This document shows positions 1-6,837 of a stretch of 8,612 nt of DNA, in pieces; position 1 is the first letter of the stretch; every line of letters begins with the position of its first letter. The notes beneath the pieces were generated by a model that saw nothing but the letters and a program-made list of their open reading frames with translations, did no database searches and had not been told where the DNA came from. This DNA is from Flavobacteriaceae bacterium (GTDB taxonomy: Bacteria; Bacteroidota; Bacteroidia; Flavobacteriales; Flavobacteriaceae), in NCBI GenBank assembly GCA_013214275.1, contig JABSPP010000056.1:1-8612 (forward strand), written 5' to 3'. Both the position numbers and the translations under genes were made by a program.

Positions 1-122
1 CTTTTCACGCAAAGCAGGAAGGTCATGAGGAAAAACAGGAGCTTCCTCACCCTTATGAAGGGAAATTTAAGGGTGAGGAAGCTCCTGTTTTTCCTCATGA
101 CCTTCCTGCTTTGCGTGAAAAG
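1..122. repeat. Perfect 55-bp inverted repeat at window edge
   Basis: Bases 1-55 are the exact reverse complement of bases 68-122, separated by 12 nt (56-67). The right arm and the centre read in frame with the PafA-like gene and give family-like residues (YEGKF, then PVFPHDLPALR), so the right side looks like genuine coding sequence. The left arm starts at base 1, so the palindrome may extend beyond the window. A perfect palindrome this long inside a coding region is not expected. A fold-back chimera from amplification or assembly is the likeliest explanation; a real inverted duplication is the alternative. Confidence 0.95.
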
Positions 123-986
123 AATAAAAATTATGATCTTATAAAAGGAACACCTTTTGGAAATTCACTCACCTTTGATTTTGCAAAAGCAGCTATTCTG
201 GGTGAGCAACTAGGAAAAACGGCTTCTACAGATTTCTTAGCGATTAGTTTTTCTAGTACGGATTATGTGGGTCATCAGTTTGGTCCTGATGCTGTTGAAG
301 TGGAGGATATGTATCTCCGATTTGATCTAGAAATGGCCAACTTCCTTCACTTTTTAGATCTTGAGATAGGAAAAGGAAACTACACGATTTTTCTTACTGC
401 AGACCACGGAGTAGTGCAGGTCCCTGCGTATCTAAAATCGGTAAAAATCCCTGCTCAATATTTCGATTCTAGAAAGTTTGACGCATTTTTAAAGAATATA
501 ACTGCCAAAAAATTTGGCAGTAAAGACATTATAGAGCATAGTTCCAACTATCAAATTTTTTTAAACAAGGAGGAAATACAGAGAAGAGGGCTTGATGAGG
601 ATGAGGTAACAGCCTACTTAGTTCAGCAATGTATTTCTTTTGATGGTATTTACAAGGCGGTTTCTGCTAGAACCTTGCAAACAACGAATTTTACCGAAGG
701 TGCATTGGCGAAATTACAAAACGGGTACAATCAAAAATACTCTGGTGATGTGTTGCTGATCCCAACACCTGGAAGTATTTCAATGAGAGACACAGGAACT
801 ACCCACGGTTCTGGATATAGTTATGACACCCACGTGCCTGTTATTTTTTATGGCAAAGGCATTAAAAAAGGAACATCGAGTGCGCTGTATGGTATAAGAG
901 ATATTGCGCCCACAATTGCCAAACTGCTCCAGATAGAATTTCCAGATGGAACTACAGGTGAAATTATCAATGAAGTATTGGAGTGA
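3..986 (+). CDS. pafA: PafA-like alkaline phosphatase, C-terminal part (5' truncated)
   Basis: This is the C-terminal part of an alkaline phosphatase superfamily phosphodiesterase/phosphomonoesterase resembling the PafA enzymes of Bacteroidetes. Those are periplasmic zinc enzymes that release phosphate from phosphomonoesters. Visible zinc-ligand motifs are STDYVGHQFGP (Asp at 261-263, His at 273-275), TADHG (Asp-His at 402-407) and GTTHGSGYSYDTHVP (His at 804-806). TPFGNS and the YDTHVPVIFYGKG stretch are also typical. The frame is open from base 3 to the TGA at 984-986, about 327 codons, against roughly 540 residues for the family. The signal peptide, nucleophile Thr and N-terminal metal ligand are therefore absent. 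A TTG at 111 could be read as a start but lies inside conserved family sequence, so it is not the real start. Codons before about position 51 lie in the left arm of the inverted repeat and may be artefactual. The family assignment is firm; PafA as opposed to a close paralogue is less certain. Confidence 0.85.
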   Translation, partial: FHAKQEGHEEKQELPHPYEGKFKGEEAPVFPHDLPALREKNKNYDLIKGTPFGNSLTFDFAKAAILGEQLGKTASTDFLAISFSSTDYVGHQFGPDAVEVEDMYLRFDLEMANFLHFLDLEIGKGNYTIFLTADHGVVQVPAYLKSVKIPAQYFDSRKFDAFLKNITAKKFGSKDIIEHSSNYQIFLNKEEIQRRGLDEDEVTAYLVQQCISFDGIYKAVSARTLQTTNFTEGALAKLQNGYNQKYSGDVLLIPTPGSISMRDTGTTHGSGYSYDTHVPVIFYGKGIKKGTSSALYGIRDIAPTIAKLLQIEFPDGTTGEIINEVLE

Positions 987-1156
987 TCATACATTGTATG
1001 TTAATCCAGACCTTGTAACTTTTTGAGTCACCCTTTTGGGGTAGAGATTTATTACTCTAGAAAGTGCTTGCTTTTAGATGAAAAACAAACCAACAAATCA
1101 TTTTTTAGAATTGCAAGGCCTGTCATTCAACTGCTTTTGCTAAATGAATGTACAAC

Positions 1157-2026
1157 CTATTTTTTGTGAAATCCATATGAATTTTGCCCCAGAAAGCTTT
1201 TTGGAAACTGATCGTCTCCTTTAAATCCAAGTTCTATGGTTCCCCGATCATCAGGGACATAGTTCGTTTTAAAGAGGTAGTCCCATATGCTTAAACTAAT
1301 TCCAAAATTGACTCCAAATTTCCCTTTAGGTACATGATAAGCATGATGGTAAAGATGCATTACAGGATTGTTAAAGATGTATTTTAACACCCCCCAAGTA
1401 ATTTTAAGATTGGCATGGTTTAGGTGTCCTATAACAATGCTAACAAAGTGAACAATATAAGCCTGTTCTGGCTCAAAACCTCCTAAAAGCGTTACCGCTA
1501 GTGTCTTCATAGGTTTATACAACACATTTTCCATCCAATGATAGCGAAAGTGAGCAGCAAAACCCATTTCTTTTACACTGTGATGCACTTTGTGAAATTG
1601 CCAAAGAAAAGGGAACCTATGCAATAGAATATGGGTTAACCACTGAACAAAATCGAGTAGGACAAAGAAAATGAGAAGTTGTAGCCATTCGGGTAACGAC
1701 TGTAGATTCACTATTGCAAAGCTATTGTTTAAGATTCCAAATTGGGAAAATAAAAGGTTCAGTACTTTATAAAACCCACTTATAACAATAGTAAAAACAA
1801 AAAAGTTAAAGAACATATAAAAACCATCAAGCCAAAAATCCTTTCTAAAGATGGATTGGTGTTTTCTCCATGGAAATGCAATTTCTAAGCTCCAGACAAC
1901 TAAGGAAACAAAAATTAGTCCCCAAAAATAATTGGTGTACCATGGAACATCAAAAGTTATTAAGTCCCAAGTCCAATCTAGTGTCGATTTAAAGGCCTCA
2001 AAAAAAGAATTCAAATAACGCTCCAT
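1157..2026 (-). CDS. Fatty acid hydroxylase / sterol desaturase family membrane protein
   Basis: This is an integral-membrane di-iron oxygenase of the fatty acid hydroxylase superfamily, 289 aa, which is a normal length for the small bacterial members. The histidine clusters that bind the two irons are visible: HILLH (132-136), HKVHH (145-149), HLNH (201-204) and HLYHHAYH (224-231). Hydrophobic segments lie at about 34-50, 66-92, 112-131 and 174-200, so the active site would face the cytoplasm at the inner membrane. Members hydroxylate or desaturate lipids, sterols or carotenoids; the substrate cannot be read from the sequence. The ATG at 2026 has no Shine-Dalgarno sequence, which is usual in Bacteroidetes, and a promoter-like box lies about 20 nt upstream. 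The gene ends with TAG, convergent with the phosphatase gene 170 nt away. No lipid or carotenoid gene adjoins it, so the context gives no hint of the substrate. Confidence 0.85.
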   Translation of the reverse strand: MERYLNSFFEAFKSTLDWTWDLITFDVPWYTNYFWGLIFVSLVVWSLEIAFPWRKHQSIFRKDFWLDGFYMFFNFFVFTIVISGFYKVLNLLFSQFGILNNSFAIVNLQSLPEWLQLLIFFVLLDFVQWLTHILLHRFPFLWQFHKVHHSVKEMGFAAHFRYHWMENVLYKPMKTLAVTLLGGFEPEQAYIVHFVSIVIGHLNHANLKITWGVLKYIFNNPVMHLYHHAYHVPKGKFGVNFGISLSIWDYLFKTNYVPDDRGTIELGFKGDDQFPKSFLGQNSYGFHKK

Positions 2027-2045
2027 AAGTTAGCCGATTGTTAAC

Positions 2046-2073
2046 CAAACATACCGTTTACAAAAATAACAAG
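2046..2073 (-). promoter_or_regulatory. Predicted Bacteroidetes-type promoter for the hydroxylase gene
   Basis: On the minus strand TATGTTTG (2046-2053) matches the Bacteroidetes -7 consensus TAnnTTTG exactly. A TTG (2070-2072) lies 16 nt upstream, slightly closer than the usual -33 spacing. The start codon at 2026 is about 20 nt downstream, giving a very short leader. This rests on a motif match only. Confidence 0.5.
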
Positions 2074-2106
2074 AACTCTTGGGTTGACCATAGCCTAACG
2101 CATTTT

Positions 2107-2127
2107 CTGAAACAACATTTCAGTTTT
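2107..2127. repeat. Small hairpin CTGAAA-N5-TTTCAG
   Basis: A perfect 6-bp inverted repeat with a 5-nt loop is followed on the plus strand by TTTT. It lies between the structured repeat and the hydroxylase promoter. No plus-strand gene needs a terminator here, and on the minus strand the hairpin is not followed by T residues. Its role is unknown and it may be chance. Confidence 0.3.
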
Positions 2128-2208
2128 CACCCCGTAAAGTTCAAAATAGAACGAGCAGAATATGACCTTAACACCTGAGGGTTAGCTGTTTCAAGAAATT
2201 CTTTATTT

Positions 2209-2297
2209 TTAGGGCGTTCCCCTTTCGGGTCGGGCTATCCGCTATATCTTTTTTGCTTTGCAAGACAAAAAAGGATGCCACTGCTATCCCTAACGCA
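2209..2297 (-). repeat. Structured intergenic repeat resembling flavobacterial dispersed elements
   Basis: Read on the minus strand, the element starts GCGTTAGGG and ends GGGGAACGCCCTAA. Its ends can pair as GCGTT/AACGC or, alternatively, as TTAGGG/CCCTAA. Inside, CAAAAAAG (2266-2273) pairs with CTTTTTTG (2248-2255), and one bulge extends this to ATCC/GAT. CCC-GAAA-GGG (2220-2229) forms a small hairpin with a GNRA-type tetraloop on the minus strand only. The heptamer GGATAGC occurs twice on that strand. It is locally richer in G+C than the surrounding sequence. From memory, elements with the same GCGTTAGGG...GGAACGCCC layout occur in many copies between genes in flavobacteria; no copy-number search was possible. 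It lies about 120 nt downstream of the PrsW gene stop, so it may be transcribed as its 3' tail. Confidence 0.6.
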
Positions 2298-2413
2298 GCA
2301 TTCAAAACAATCTTTACGATCAAATATCAACCTATGATCCCTTATTTTTGTCAGATCGTGACCTCACTGCATGGCGCAATTCAATTGTATCCTTTGTCAT
2401 GCTGAGGCAGACA
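2298..2413. other. Non-coding remainder of the PrsW-hydroxylase gap
   Basis: This stretch follows the PrsW stop codon. It holds a widely spaced 6-bp inverted repeat, ACGATC (2316-2321) and GATCGT (2354-2359). No gene, strong terminator or promoter was recognised. With the repeat and the hydroxylase promoter it makes up the 387-nt gap at 2027-2413. Confidence 0.5.
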
Positions 2414-3088
2414 TTACTCTCGGTGCAATGAATTTTCTTGATGTAGTTTTATCGCTTTAGATGACAAAAAAATTCCTACCAACAGAAAAACAAAGGCCCC
2501 AGTGGCAATTCCTGGAATAAATTCGATAAATAAGAAAAAGTCATAAGCTCCGTGAAATAGTGTCGCTGCCAATAATCCTGTTAAATTGAATACGTATGTA
2601 CGATTTGAGAATTTTGCTTTACCCATAAAGTACCCCATGAGAACAGCGAAAGTTGCATGAGCTGGAACAGCGGTAAAAGCTCTTAAAACTCCTGTTTCAT
2701 AACCATAAGAATAAACGTATAAAATATTCTCAAGAGTTGCAAAACCCATAGACACCATCACAGCGTAAACAATTCCATCAAAAGGCTCATCAAACTCTTT
2801 ATTCCTTTGAGCGATGTACCGAACAACCACATATTTTGAAAACTCTTCCACCAAACCTACAACAAAAAATGCCTTGATAAATACATCTAACAAGTGATTT
2901 TGATCCAACAACGGTAAAAGTTCAGTTGTCAGTTTTCCCAGAATGAGCGTTAGGAGAACACTCACAGTGGCACCAAGGATGAAGTTCTTTAAAAGTAACG
3001 TCCAAGGTTCTTTTTCAAACCTGTCTTTAAAGTAGATATAGATGATGATGATCATTGACGGGGCAACCGCCAAAAGTATTAGACTCAT
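2414..3088 (-). CDS. PrsW-family intramembrane metalloprotease homologue
   Basis: This 224-aa multi-pass membrane protein belongs to the PrsW/CPBP-like group of putative intramembrane metalloproteases. Characteristic motifs in order: DRFEKEP after the first membrane segment (22-28), EEFSK (81-85), FDGIVYAVMVSMGFATLEN (103-121), HATFAVLMGYFMG (144-156, His144) and FHGAYDF (178-184, His179 and Asp183). The glutamates at 81-82 and the two histidines are the expected metal-site and catalytic residues. About seven hydrophobic segments are visible, and the length is normal. In Bacillus subtilis PrsW makes the first cut in the anti-sigma factor RsiW. No anti-sigma or sigma gene is adjacent here, so the substrate is unknown and a role in regulated proteolysis is only inferred. 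The ATG at 3088 precedes a family-typical N-terminus and has a promoter-like box 23 nt upstream, so the gene is probably transcribed separately from the hydrolase gene upstream. Confidence 0.87.
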   Translation of the reverse strand: MSLILLAVAPSMIIIIYIYFKDRFEKEPWTLLLKNFILGATVSVLLTLILGKLTTELLPLLDQNHLLDVFIKAFFVVGLVEEFSKYVVVRYIAQRNKEFDEPFDGIVYAVMVSMGFATLENILYVYSYGYETGVLRAFTAVPAHATFAVLMGYFMGKAKFSNRTYVFNLTGLLAATLFHGAYDFFLFIEFIPGIATGAFVFLLVGIFLSSKAIKLHQENSLHRE

Positions 3089-3097
3089 TACAACAAT

Positions 3098-3118
3098 AAT
3101 TCTTAGAATTCAAAAGTA
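3098..3118 (-). promoter_or_regulatory. Predicted -7 box and overlapping palindrome upstream of the PrsW-like gene
   Basis: On the minus strand TACTTTTG (3111-3118) matches the Bacteroidetes -7 consensus TAnnTTTG exactly; no clear -33 TTTG was found at the usual spacing. Immediately downstream, at 3098-3110, AATTCTTAGAATT is a perfect 6+1+6 palindrome. It would cover the expected transcription start, about 7 nt past the box, and could be a regulator site or chance. Confidence 0.4.
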
Positions 3119-3246
3119 CATGATTTTTTATTCGATCATCCATAGAAAGCAGGCAAAATACACGAACGAATGATCTATATCCCCAGAGAAATAGACTTTG
3201 TGTTTAATGACAAGGCCTTATTCAGATTTAAAATTTCCCAGAAATG

Positions 3247-4185
3247 CTACTCAGCCTTTGGAAGAAAAATTTCTGCCATCATGCACCTCGCACTTCCGCC
3301 ACCACAATACTCAATAACCTCAAGTGAACTAGAAATGATGGAGCCATGTTTTTCAATCTGTCTAATTTGTCTTTGGGTCAGTGAATCGTATGCAGATTGA
3401 CTCATAACTAAATATTTTTGGTGGTTTCCCCCTTCTACTTGTAGCATATTACCTGCAAATTTTTTTACCTGACTTTCGCTAATATCAATAATTTCTTTTC
3501 CATCTTGCTTTAGATGCATGATCACATTTTTGCGTTCTGTTTTATCATCAATACTGTCCAGACAGATAACTGCAAAAGTTTCTGCAATACACATCATTAC
3601 ATTGGTATGATATATGGGTTTTCTTTTCCCTTCCACAGTCTGATTAGCAACAAAAATAACTGGGAAGTATTCAAAATCTTCGCAAAATTCAATAAAAACA
3701 TCTTCATTAGCACGAGGGGAGAGTGCGCAATAGGCTTTTTTATTGATGCGGTCTAAAATGATACTCCCCGTACCTTCCAAATACATTCCCTCCTCTTCTG
3801 CCGATGTGTAATCAACAATGTTTTTGATCAAAAAACCGCTATCTTCTATTTGATCAAAAATTTCAGACCTCCTCTCAAGGCGTCTATTCTCTGCAAACAT
3901 AGGGTACACTCCAACAGTTCCATCTTGATGGAAAGAAATCCAGTTGTTTGGAAAAATAGCATCTGGCGTGTCATGCTTATCAGTATCTGAGGCAACAATA
4001 ACACGAACACCATGAATCCTTAATTTATTCACAAAAGCGTCAAATTCATCTTGTGCTCTTGAATTAATAGTTTCCGGATGTGTTTTAGTAACTTTCTTTT
4101 GGTAGTAATTGTTGACTGCTGTTTGTTCATTCATCCTAAAATTGATAGGTCGAATCATTAAAATTGCATTGGTTGTTTGTCTCAT
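3247..4185 (-). CDS. ctlX: Citrulline hydrolase CtlX-type (arginine deiminase-related pentein enzyme)
   Basis: This 312-aa enzyme of the guanidino-group-modifying (pentein) superfamily resembles CtlX, the citrulline ureidase described in Francisella. That enzyme hydrolyses citrulline to ornithine, CO2 and ammonia in the cytoplasm. Features seen: the N-terminus TTNAILMIRPINF typical of this subfamily, DAIFPNNW (75-82, substrate-binding Asp and Asn), LEGTGSIILDR (136-146, with Glu137), YHTNVMM (192-198, likely catalytic His193) and CGGGSARCMMAE (294-305), where Cys301 is the probable nucleophile. All expected active-site residues are present and the length is normal. The gene lies 356 nt downstream of a second, distantly related amidinohydrolase on the same strand, which suggests consecutive steps in arginine or citrulline breakdown. 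A -7-like box about 127 nt upstream may give it its own promoter. Arginine deiminase activity is an alternative that the sequence alone cannot exclude. Confidence 0.85.
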   Translation of the reverse strand: MRQTTNAILMIRPINFRMNEQTAVNNYYQKKVTKTHPETINSRAQDEFDAFVNKLRIHGVRVIVASDTDKHDTPDAIFPNNWISFHQDGTVGVYPMFAENRRLERRSEIFDQIEDSGFLIKNIVDYTSAEEEGMYLEGTGSIILDRINKKAYCALSPRANEDVFIEFCEDFEYFPVIFVANQTVEGKRKPIYHTNVMMCIAETFAVICLDSIDDKTERKNVIMHLKQDGKEIIDISESQVKKFAGNMLQVEGGNHQKYLVMSQSAYDSLTQRQIRQIEKHGSIISSSLEVIEYCGGGSARCMMAEIFLPKAE

Positions 4186-4311
4186 TTATTACTTATTAAC
4201 TCTTTAAAACGGCAATCCTTGTACATGTTGTTTAATCGATAGTTATCCAAGGTGATTTCATAATATGACTCAACATTCATCACATATTTCGAACCCTATC
4301 AAAAAGCTACA

Positions 4312-4319
4312 CAAAGGTA
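4312..4319 (-). promoter_or_regulatory. Possible -7 box upstream of ctlX
   Basis: TACCTTTG on the minus strand matches the Bacteroidetes -7 consensus TAnnTTTG exactly. It implies a leader of about 120 nt before the ATG at 4185. No TTTG was found at the expected -33 spacing, so this rests on one box in AT-rich sequence. Confidence 0.35.
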
Positions 4320-4373
4320 AAAACAGATTTTATTATTTCTTTAACAATACGACAATAATTATTATTTGATCTA

Positions 4374-4391
4374 AAAAAACTCTCTGAGAGG
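4374..4391 (-). terminator. Weak hairpin plus T-tract after the DDAH-like gene
   Basis: On the minus strand CTCTCAGAGAG is followed directly by seven T residues. The stem is only 4-5 bp with a tiny loop, and it lies about 150 nt past the stop codon at 4542. It could end transcription from gltA and the DDAH-like gene, but it is a poor intrinsic terminator. The rest of the 356-nt gap at 4186-4541 holds the ctlX -7 box and otherwise featureless AT-rich sequence. Confidence 0.3.
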
Positions 4392-4541
4392 TGAGCCTTA
4401 GGATCTCTTTTGAACATGTCATTTAGATACTTAAATACGTTTCAGCTCAGTAGAGCAATTCAGTACAACAAGAGTTTTGAGATTTAAAGAGTAGAGTGCG
4501 GTTTTGTCTCCGCCTTAGGGATAGTTTATTAGAAAAGCGGT

Positions 4542-5456
4542 TTATTCTCTTATTAGTGGAAGGGTAGAACATCTTAATAATCCTTCTTGTTTCGCAATTT
4601 CAGCATAAGGAACCTCTTCAACTATAAAACCTTGTAATCGTAGCCAATTGTTGAGTCTTGTGAAGTTTTTTTCAGAAATAATGACCTTTTCAGAGATTGA
4701 AAACACGTTACTGTACATTTGATACATTTCTTCTTTGGAGATTTCAAAAATATTTTCCTCACCAAAAAAATTCAATAACCATTGGTAATCATCTTCCACT
4801 AAAAATCCATTTTTGTGTACAATGGCTTTACCATTTCCGATGGGTTGAAAACAACAGTCTAAATGTAAAGCGTTTTCTTTGGGGTTGTAATTTGATTTTC
4901 TCAACTCAAAGGCTTTAACAATTTTATGCGGAAAGAGTTGCTGTAATGCTTTTACTGCTTTACCATTGGTTCTTGCGGTAATAAAATCTGAATAATCATC
5001 CGCAGTATAAGTGCCTACAAAAATATAATCGTTCCATAGTATTACATCTCCCCCTTCTATGTGACATTCTTCAGGTAGGGTGATCCTATTCTCTTTTGGA
5101 ATTTGTAACCAGATGTGCTCTAGGGCTAGTATTTCTCGATCTCTATCAGGAAGAATATTTGCTTTAATGAACTTGTTTTCAACAACAAAGGCAATGTCTC
5201 GAGAAAAAATTTGATTGTATTCTTCAATAATTTTTGGGCGAAAGACTTGGACATCATATTTTCTAAAAACTTGAGCCACAGCCTCCATCTCCAGCATCAT
5301 ATCCTTTTCTTTTGGATAGGTTCCCGCCAAGACATGTTCCCTACTCCTAGGGTCATAACATTGTTCAGAGGTTGGAGTGGGACCGTTACTAACTGCACTT
5401 CCAAGCACTACTGCTCTTAATCTAGAAGTTTCGTTTTGAATGTTTAGTTGTAACAT
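4542..5456 (-). CDS. Dimethylarginine dimethylaminohydrolase (DDAH)-like amidinohydrolase
   Basis: This 304-aa pentein-fold hydrolase resembles the DDAH/amidinotransferase family, whose members attack the guanidino carbon of arginine derivatives through a covalent cysteine intermediate. DDAH converts methylated arginines to citrulline and a methylamine. Seen in order: LRAVVLGS at the N-terminus, SRDIAFV (85-91), CHIEGGDVI (131-139, Glu134 and Asp137), ALHLDCCFQPIG (196-207, catalytic His198) and GLLRCSTLPL (292-301, nucleophile Cys296). The full catalytic set is present and the length is normal. The gene starts 60 nt downstream of citrate synthase on the same strand. No convincing -7 box lies in that gap, so co-transcription with gltA is likely. 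CtlX follows downstream and could consume the citrulline made here. Whether the substrate is dimethylarginine, arginine or another guanidino compound cannot be decided from sequence. Confidence 0.82.
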   Translation of the reverse strand: MLQLNIQNETSRLRAVVLGSAVSNGPTPTSEQCYDPRSREHVLAGTYPKEKDMMLEMEAVAQVFRKYDVQVFRPKIIEEYNQIFSRDIAFVVENKFIKANILPDRDREILALEHIWLQIPKENRITLPEECHIEGGDVILWNDYIFVGTYTADDYSDFITARTNGKAVKALQQLFPHKIVKAFELRKSNYNPKENALHLDCCFQPIGNGKAIVHKNGFLVEDDYQWLLNFFGEENIFEISKEEMYQMYSNVFSISEKVIISEKNFTRLNNWLRLQGFIVEEVPYAEIAKQEGLLRCSTLPLIRE

Positions 5457-5472
5457 TAGCGCATTAACAAGA

Positions 5473-5491
5473 CTTCATTTAACATATGAAG
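5473..5491. repeat. Short inverted repeat in the gltA-DDAH spacer
   Basis: CTTCAT (5473-5478) and ATGAAG (5486-5491) form a perfect 6-bp stem with a 7-nt loop between the two genes. There is no T-tract on the minus strand, so it is not an obvious terminator. It could be an RNA-processing or attenuation hairpin, or chance. Confidence 0.3.
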
Positions 5492-5516
5492 CTGATATTT
5501 AGTTGATTTAGTGAAA

Positions 5517-6803
5517 CTATCGTTTGTCGAGATGATTGAAACTTCTCAAGTTTTGACCTGTATAAATTTGACGAGGTCTACCTATGGGTTCTCTGTTAAG
5601 TCGCATTTCTCTCCATTGAGCAATCCATCCAGGTAAACGTCCTAGTGCAAACATCACAGTAAACATTTCAATTGGAATTCCCATAGCTCTATATATAATC
5701 CCTGAATAAAAATCTACGTTAGGATATAGTTTTCTATCAACAAAATACTGGTCTAGCAACGCTTCTTGCTCCAGTTCTTTTGCAATATCTAAAATCGGAT
5801 CTTCGACCCCTAGGTCTGTAAGCACTTGATCAGCTGCTACTTTTATGATTTTCGCTCTAGGATCAAAATTTTTATACACTCTATGCCCAAAGCCCATCAG
5901 TCGGAAAGAATCACTTTTATCTTTGGCCTTAGCCATGTATTTTTTTGTATCTCCACCATCTTTTCTAATCGCTTCTAGCATTTCTAGTACTGCTTGATTA
6001 GCACCGCCGTGAAGAGGCCCCCATAGTGCAGAAATGCCTGCCGATATGGATGCAAATAGTCCAGCATGAGAAGATCCCACGATCCTAACAGTTGAAGTCG
6101 AGCAGTTTTGTTCATGGTCTGCATGAAGAATGAGTAATTTATCTAGAGCATCTTTTACTATTGGGTTAATTGTGTATTCTTCGTTTGGTTTTTCAAACAT
6201 CATTTGGAGTACGTTCTCTACATAACCTAATTTACTAGAGCCATAATTGAGAGGTAATCCCTGTTTTTTTCGCATCGTCCATGCTACTAGAACTGGAAAC
6301 TTTCCCATTATTTTCACGATAGCATTGTACATTTCCTCCTCTGAATCAACATTTACAGAGGAAGGATTAAATGCAGTTAATGCTGATGTTAAAGACGATA
6401 GGACTCCCATTGGATGTGCGTTTTTTGGAAAAGCTTCTAAAATCTTTTTAATTTCTTCATCAACAACGGCGTTTTCTTTGATGTCCTTATCAAACTTTTG
6501 TAATTGCTCAGCGGTAGGAAGGTTTCCAAAAATTAAAGTATAAGCAACTTCAAGAAAATTTGCTTTTTCTGCCAGCTCTTCAATAGGATATCCTCTGTAA
6601 CGTAAGATTCCCTTCTCTCCATCAAGGAAAGTGATATCACTCTTACAAGATCCTGTATTTTTAAATCCAGGATCTATCGTGATAACACCGTTAGTTGAGG
6701 CTCTTAGTGTCTTTAAGTCTATTGCTAACTCATTTTCTGCACCTTGGATTATTGGAAATTCATACAATTCATTTCCTATTTGTAGCTTTGCTATATCTGA
6801 CAT
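5517..6803 (-). CDS. gltA: Citrate synthase
   Basis: Citrate synthase condenses acetyl-CoA with oxaloacetate to citrate, the entry step of the TCA cycle, in the cytoplasm. At 428 aa it matches the longer bacterial GltA type (type II, hexameric in E. coli), including the N-terminal beta domain of about 50 residues (YEFPIIQG, ITIDPGF). Catalytic residues are visible: His265 in GPLHGGANQ, His307 in GFGHRVYKNFDPRA and Asp364 in PNVDFYSGI. Oxaloacetate-binding His230 lies in ADHEQN, and arginines lie in FDPRA and QWREM. The C-terminal IGRPRQIYTG is also typical. The ATG at 6803 starts a family-typical N-terminus and sits about 35 nt downstream of a well-formed Bacteroidetes promoter. It is therefore probably transcribed independently of the enolase gene 693 nt upstream, and probably together with the DDAH-like gene 60 nt downstream. 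Confidence 0.97.
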   Translation of the reverse strand: MSDIAKLQIGNELYEFPIIQGAENELAIDLKTLRASTNGVITIDPGFKNTGSCKSDITFLDGEKGILRYRGYPIEELAEKANFLEVAYTLIFGNLPTAEQLQKFDKDIKENAVVDEEIKKILEAFPKNAHPMGVLSSLTSALTAFNPSSVNVDSEEEMYNAIVKIMGKFPVLVAWTMRKKQGLPLNYGSSKLGYVENVLQMMFEKPNEEYTINPIVKDALDKLLILHADHEQNCSTSTVRIVGSSHAGLFASISAGISALWGPLHGGANQAVLEMLEAIRKDGGDTKKYMAKAKDKSDSFRLMGFGHRVYKNFDPRAKIIKVAADQVLTDLGVEDPILDIAKELEQEALLDQYFVDRKLYPNVDFYSGIIYRAMGIPIEMFTVMFALGRLPGWIAQWREMRLNREPIGRPRQIYTGQNLRSFNHLDKR

Positions 6804-6837
6804 ATCTTACGTTGTTGTTTTATTTTTCAAAGCATAA

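Noticed and set aside
111..113. TTG as start codon of the phosphatase gene
   Set aside because: The frame stays open upstream and encodes family-like residues before it, and the protein would lack its N-terminal half. The gene is truncated by the edge and does not start here.
1042..1059. TAGAG-N8-CTCTA as a bidirectional terminator between the convergent genes
   Set aside because: Only a 5-bp AT-rich stem with an 8-nt loop and no T-tract; too weak to call.
2316..2359. ACGATC...GATCGT as a stem
   Set aside because: Only 6 bp separated by 32 nt; expected by chance.
2395..2411. TGTCATGCTGAGG-like string as a remnant of a dispersed repeat
   Set aside because: It recalled a common intergenic repeat, but only about 13 bases fit and no paired arm or second copy is present.
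3170..3400. Plus-strand open frame overlapping the 3' end of ctlX
   Set aside because: Most of it lies antisense to a well-conserved gene, it has no recognisable protein features, and it looks like a shadow frame.
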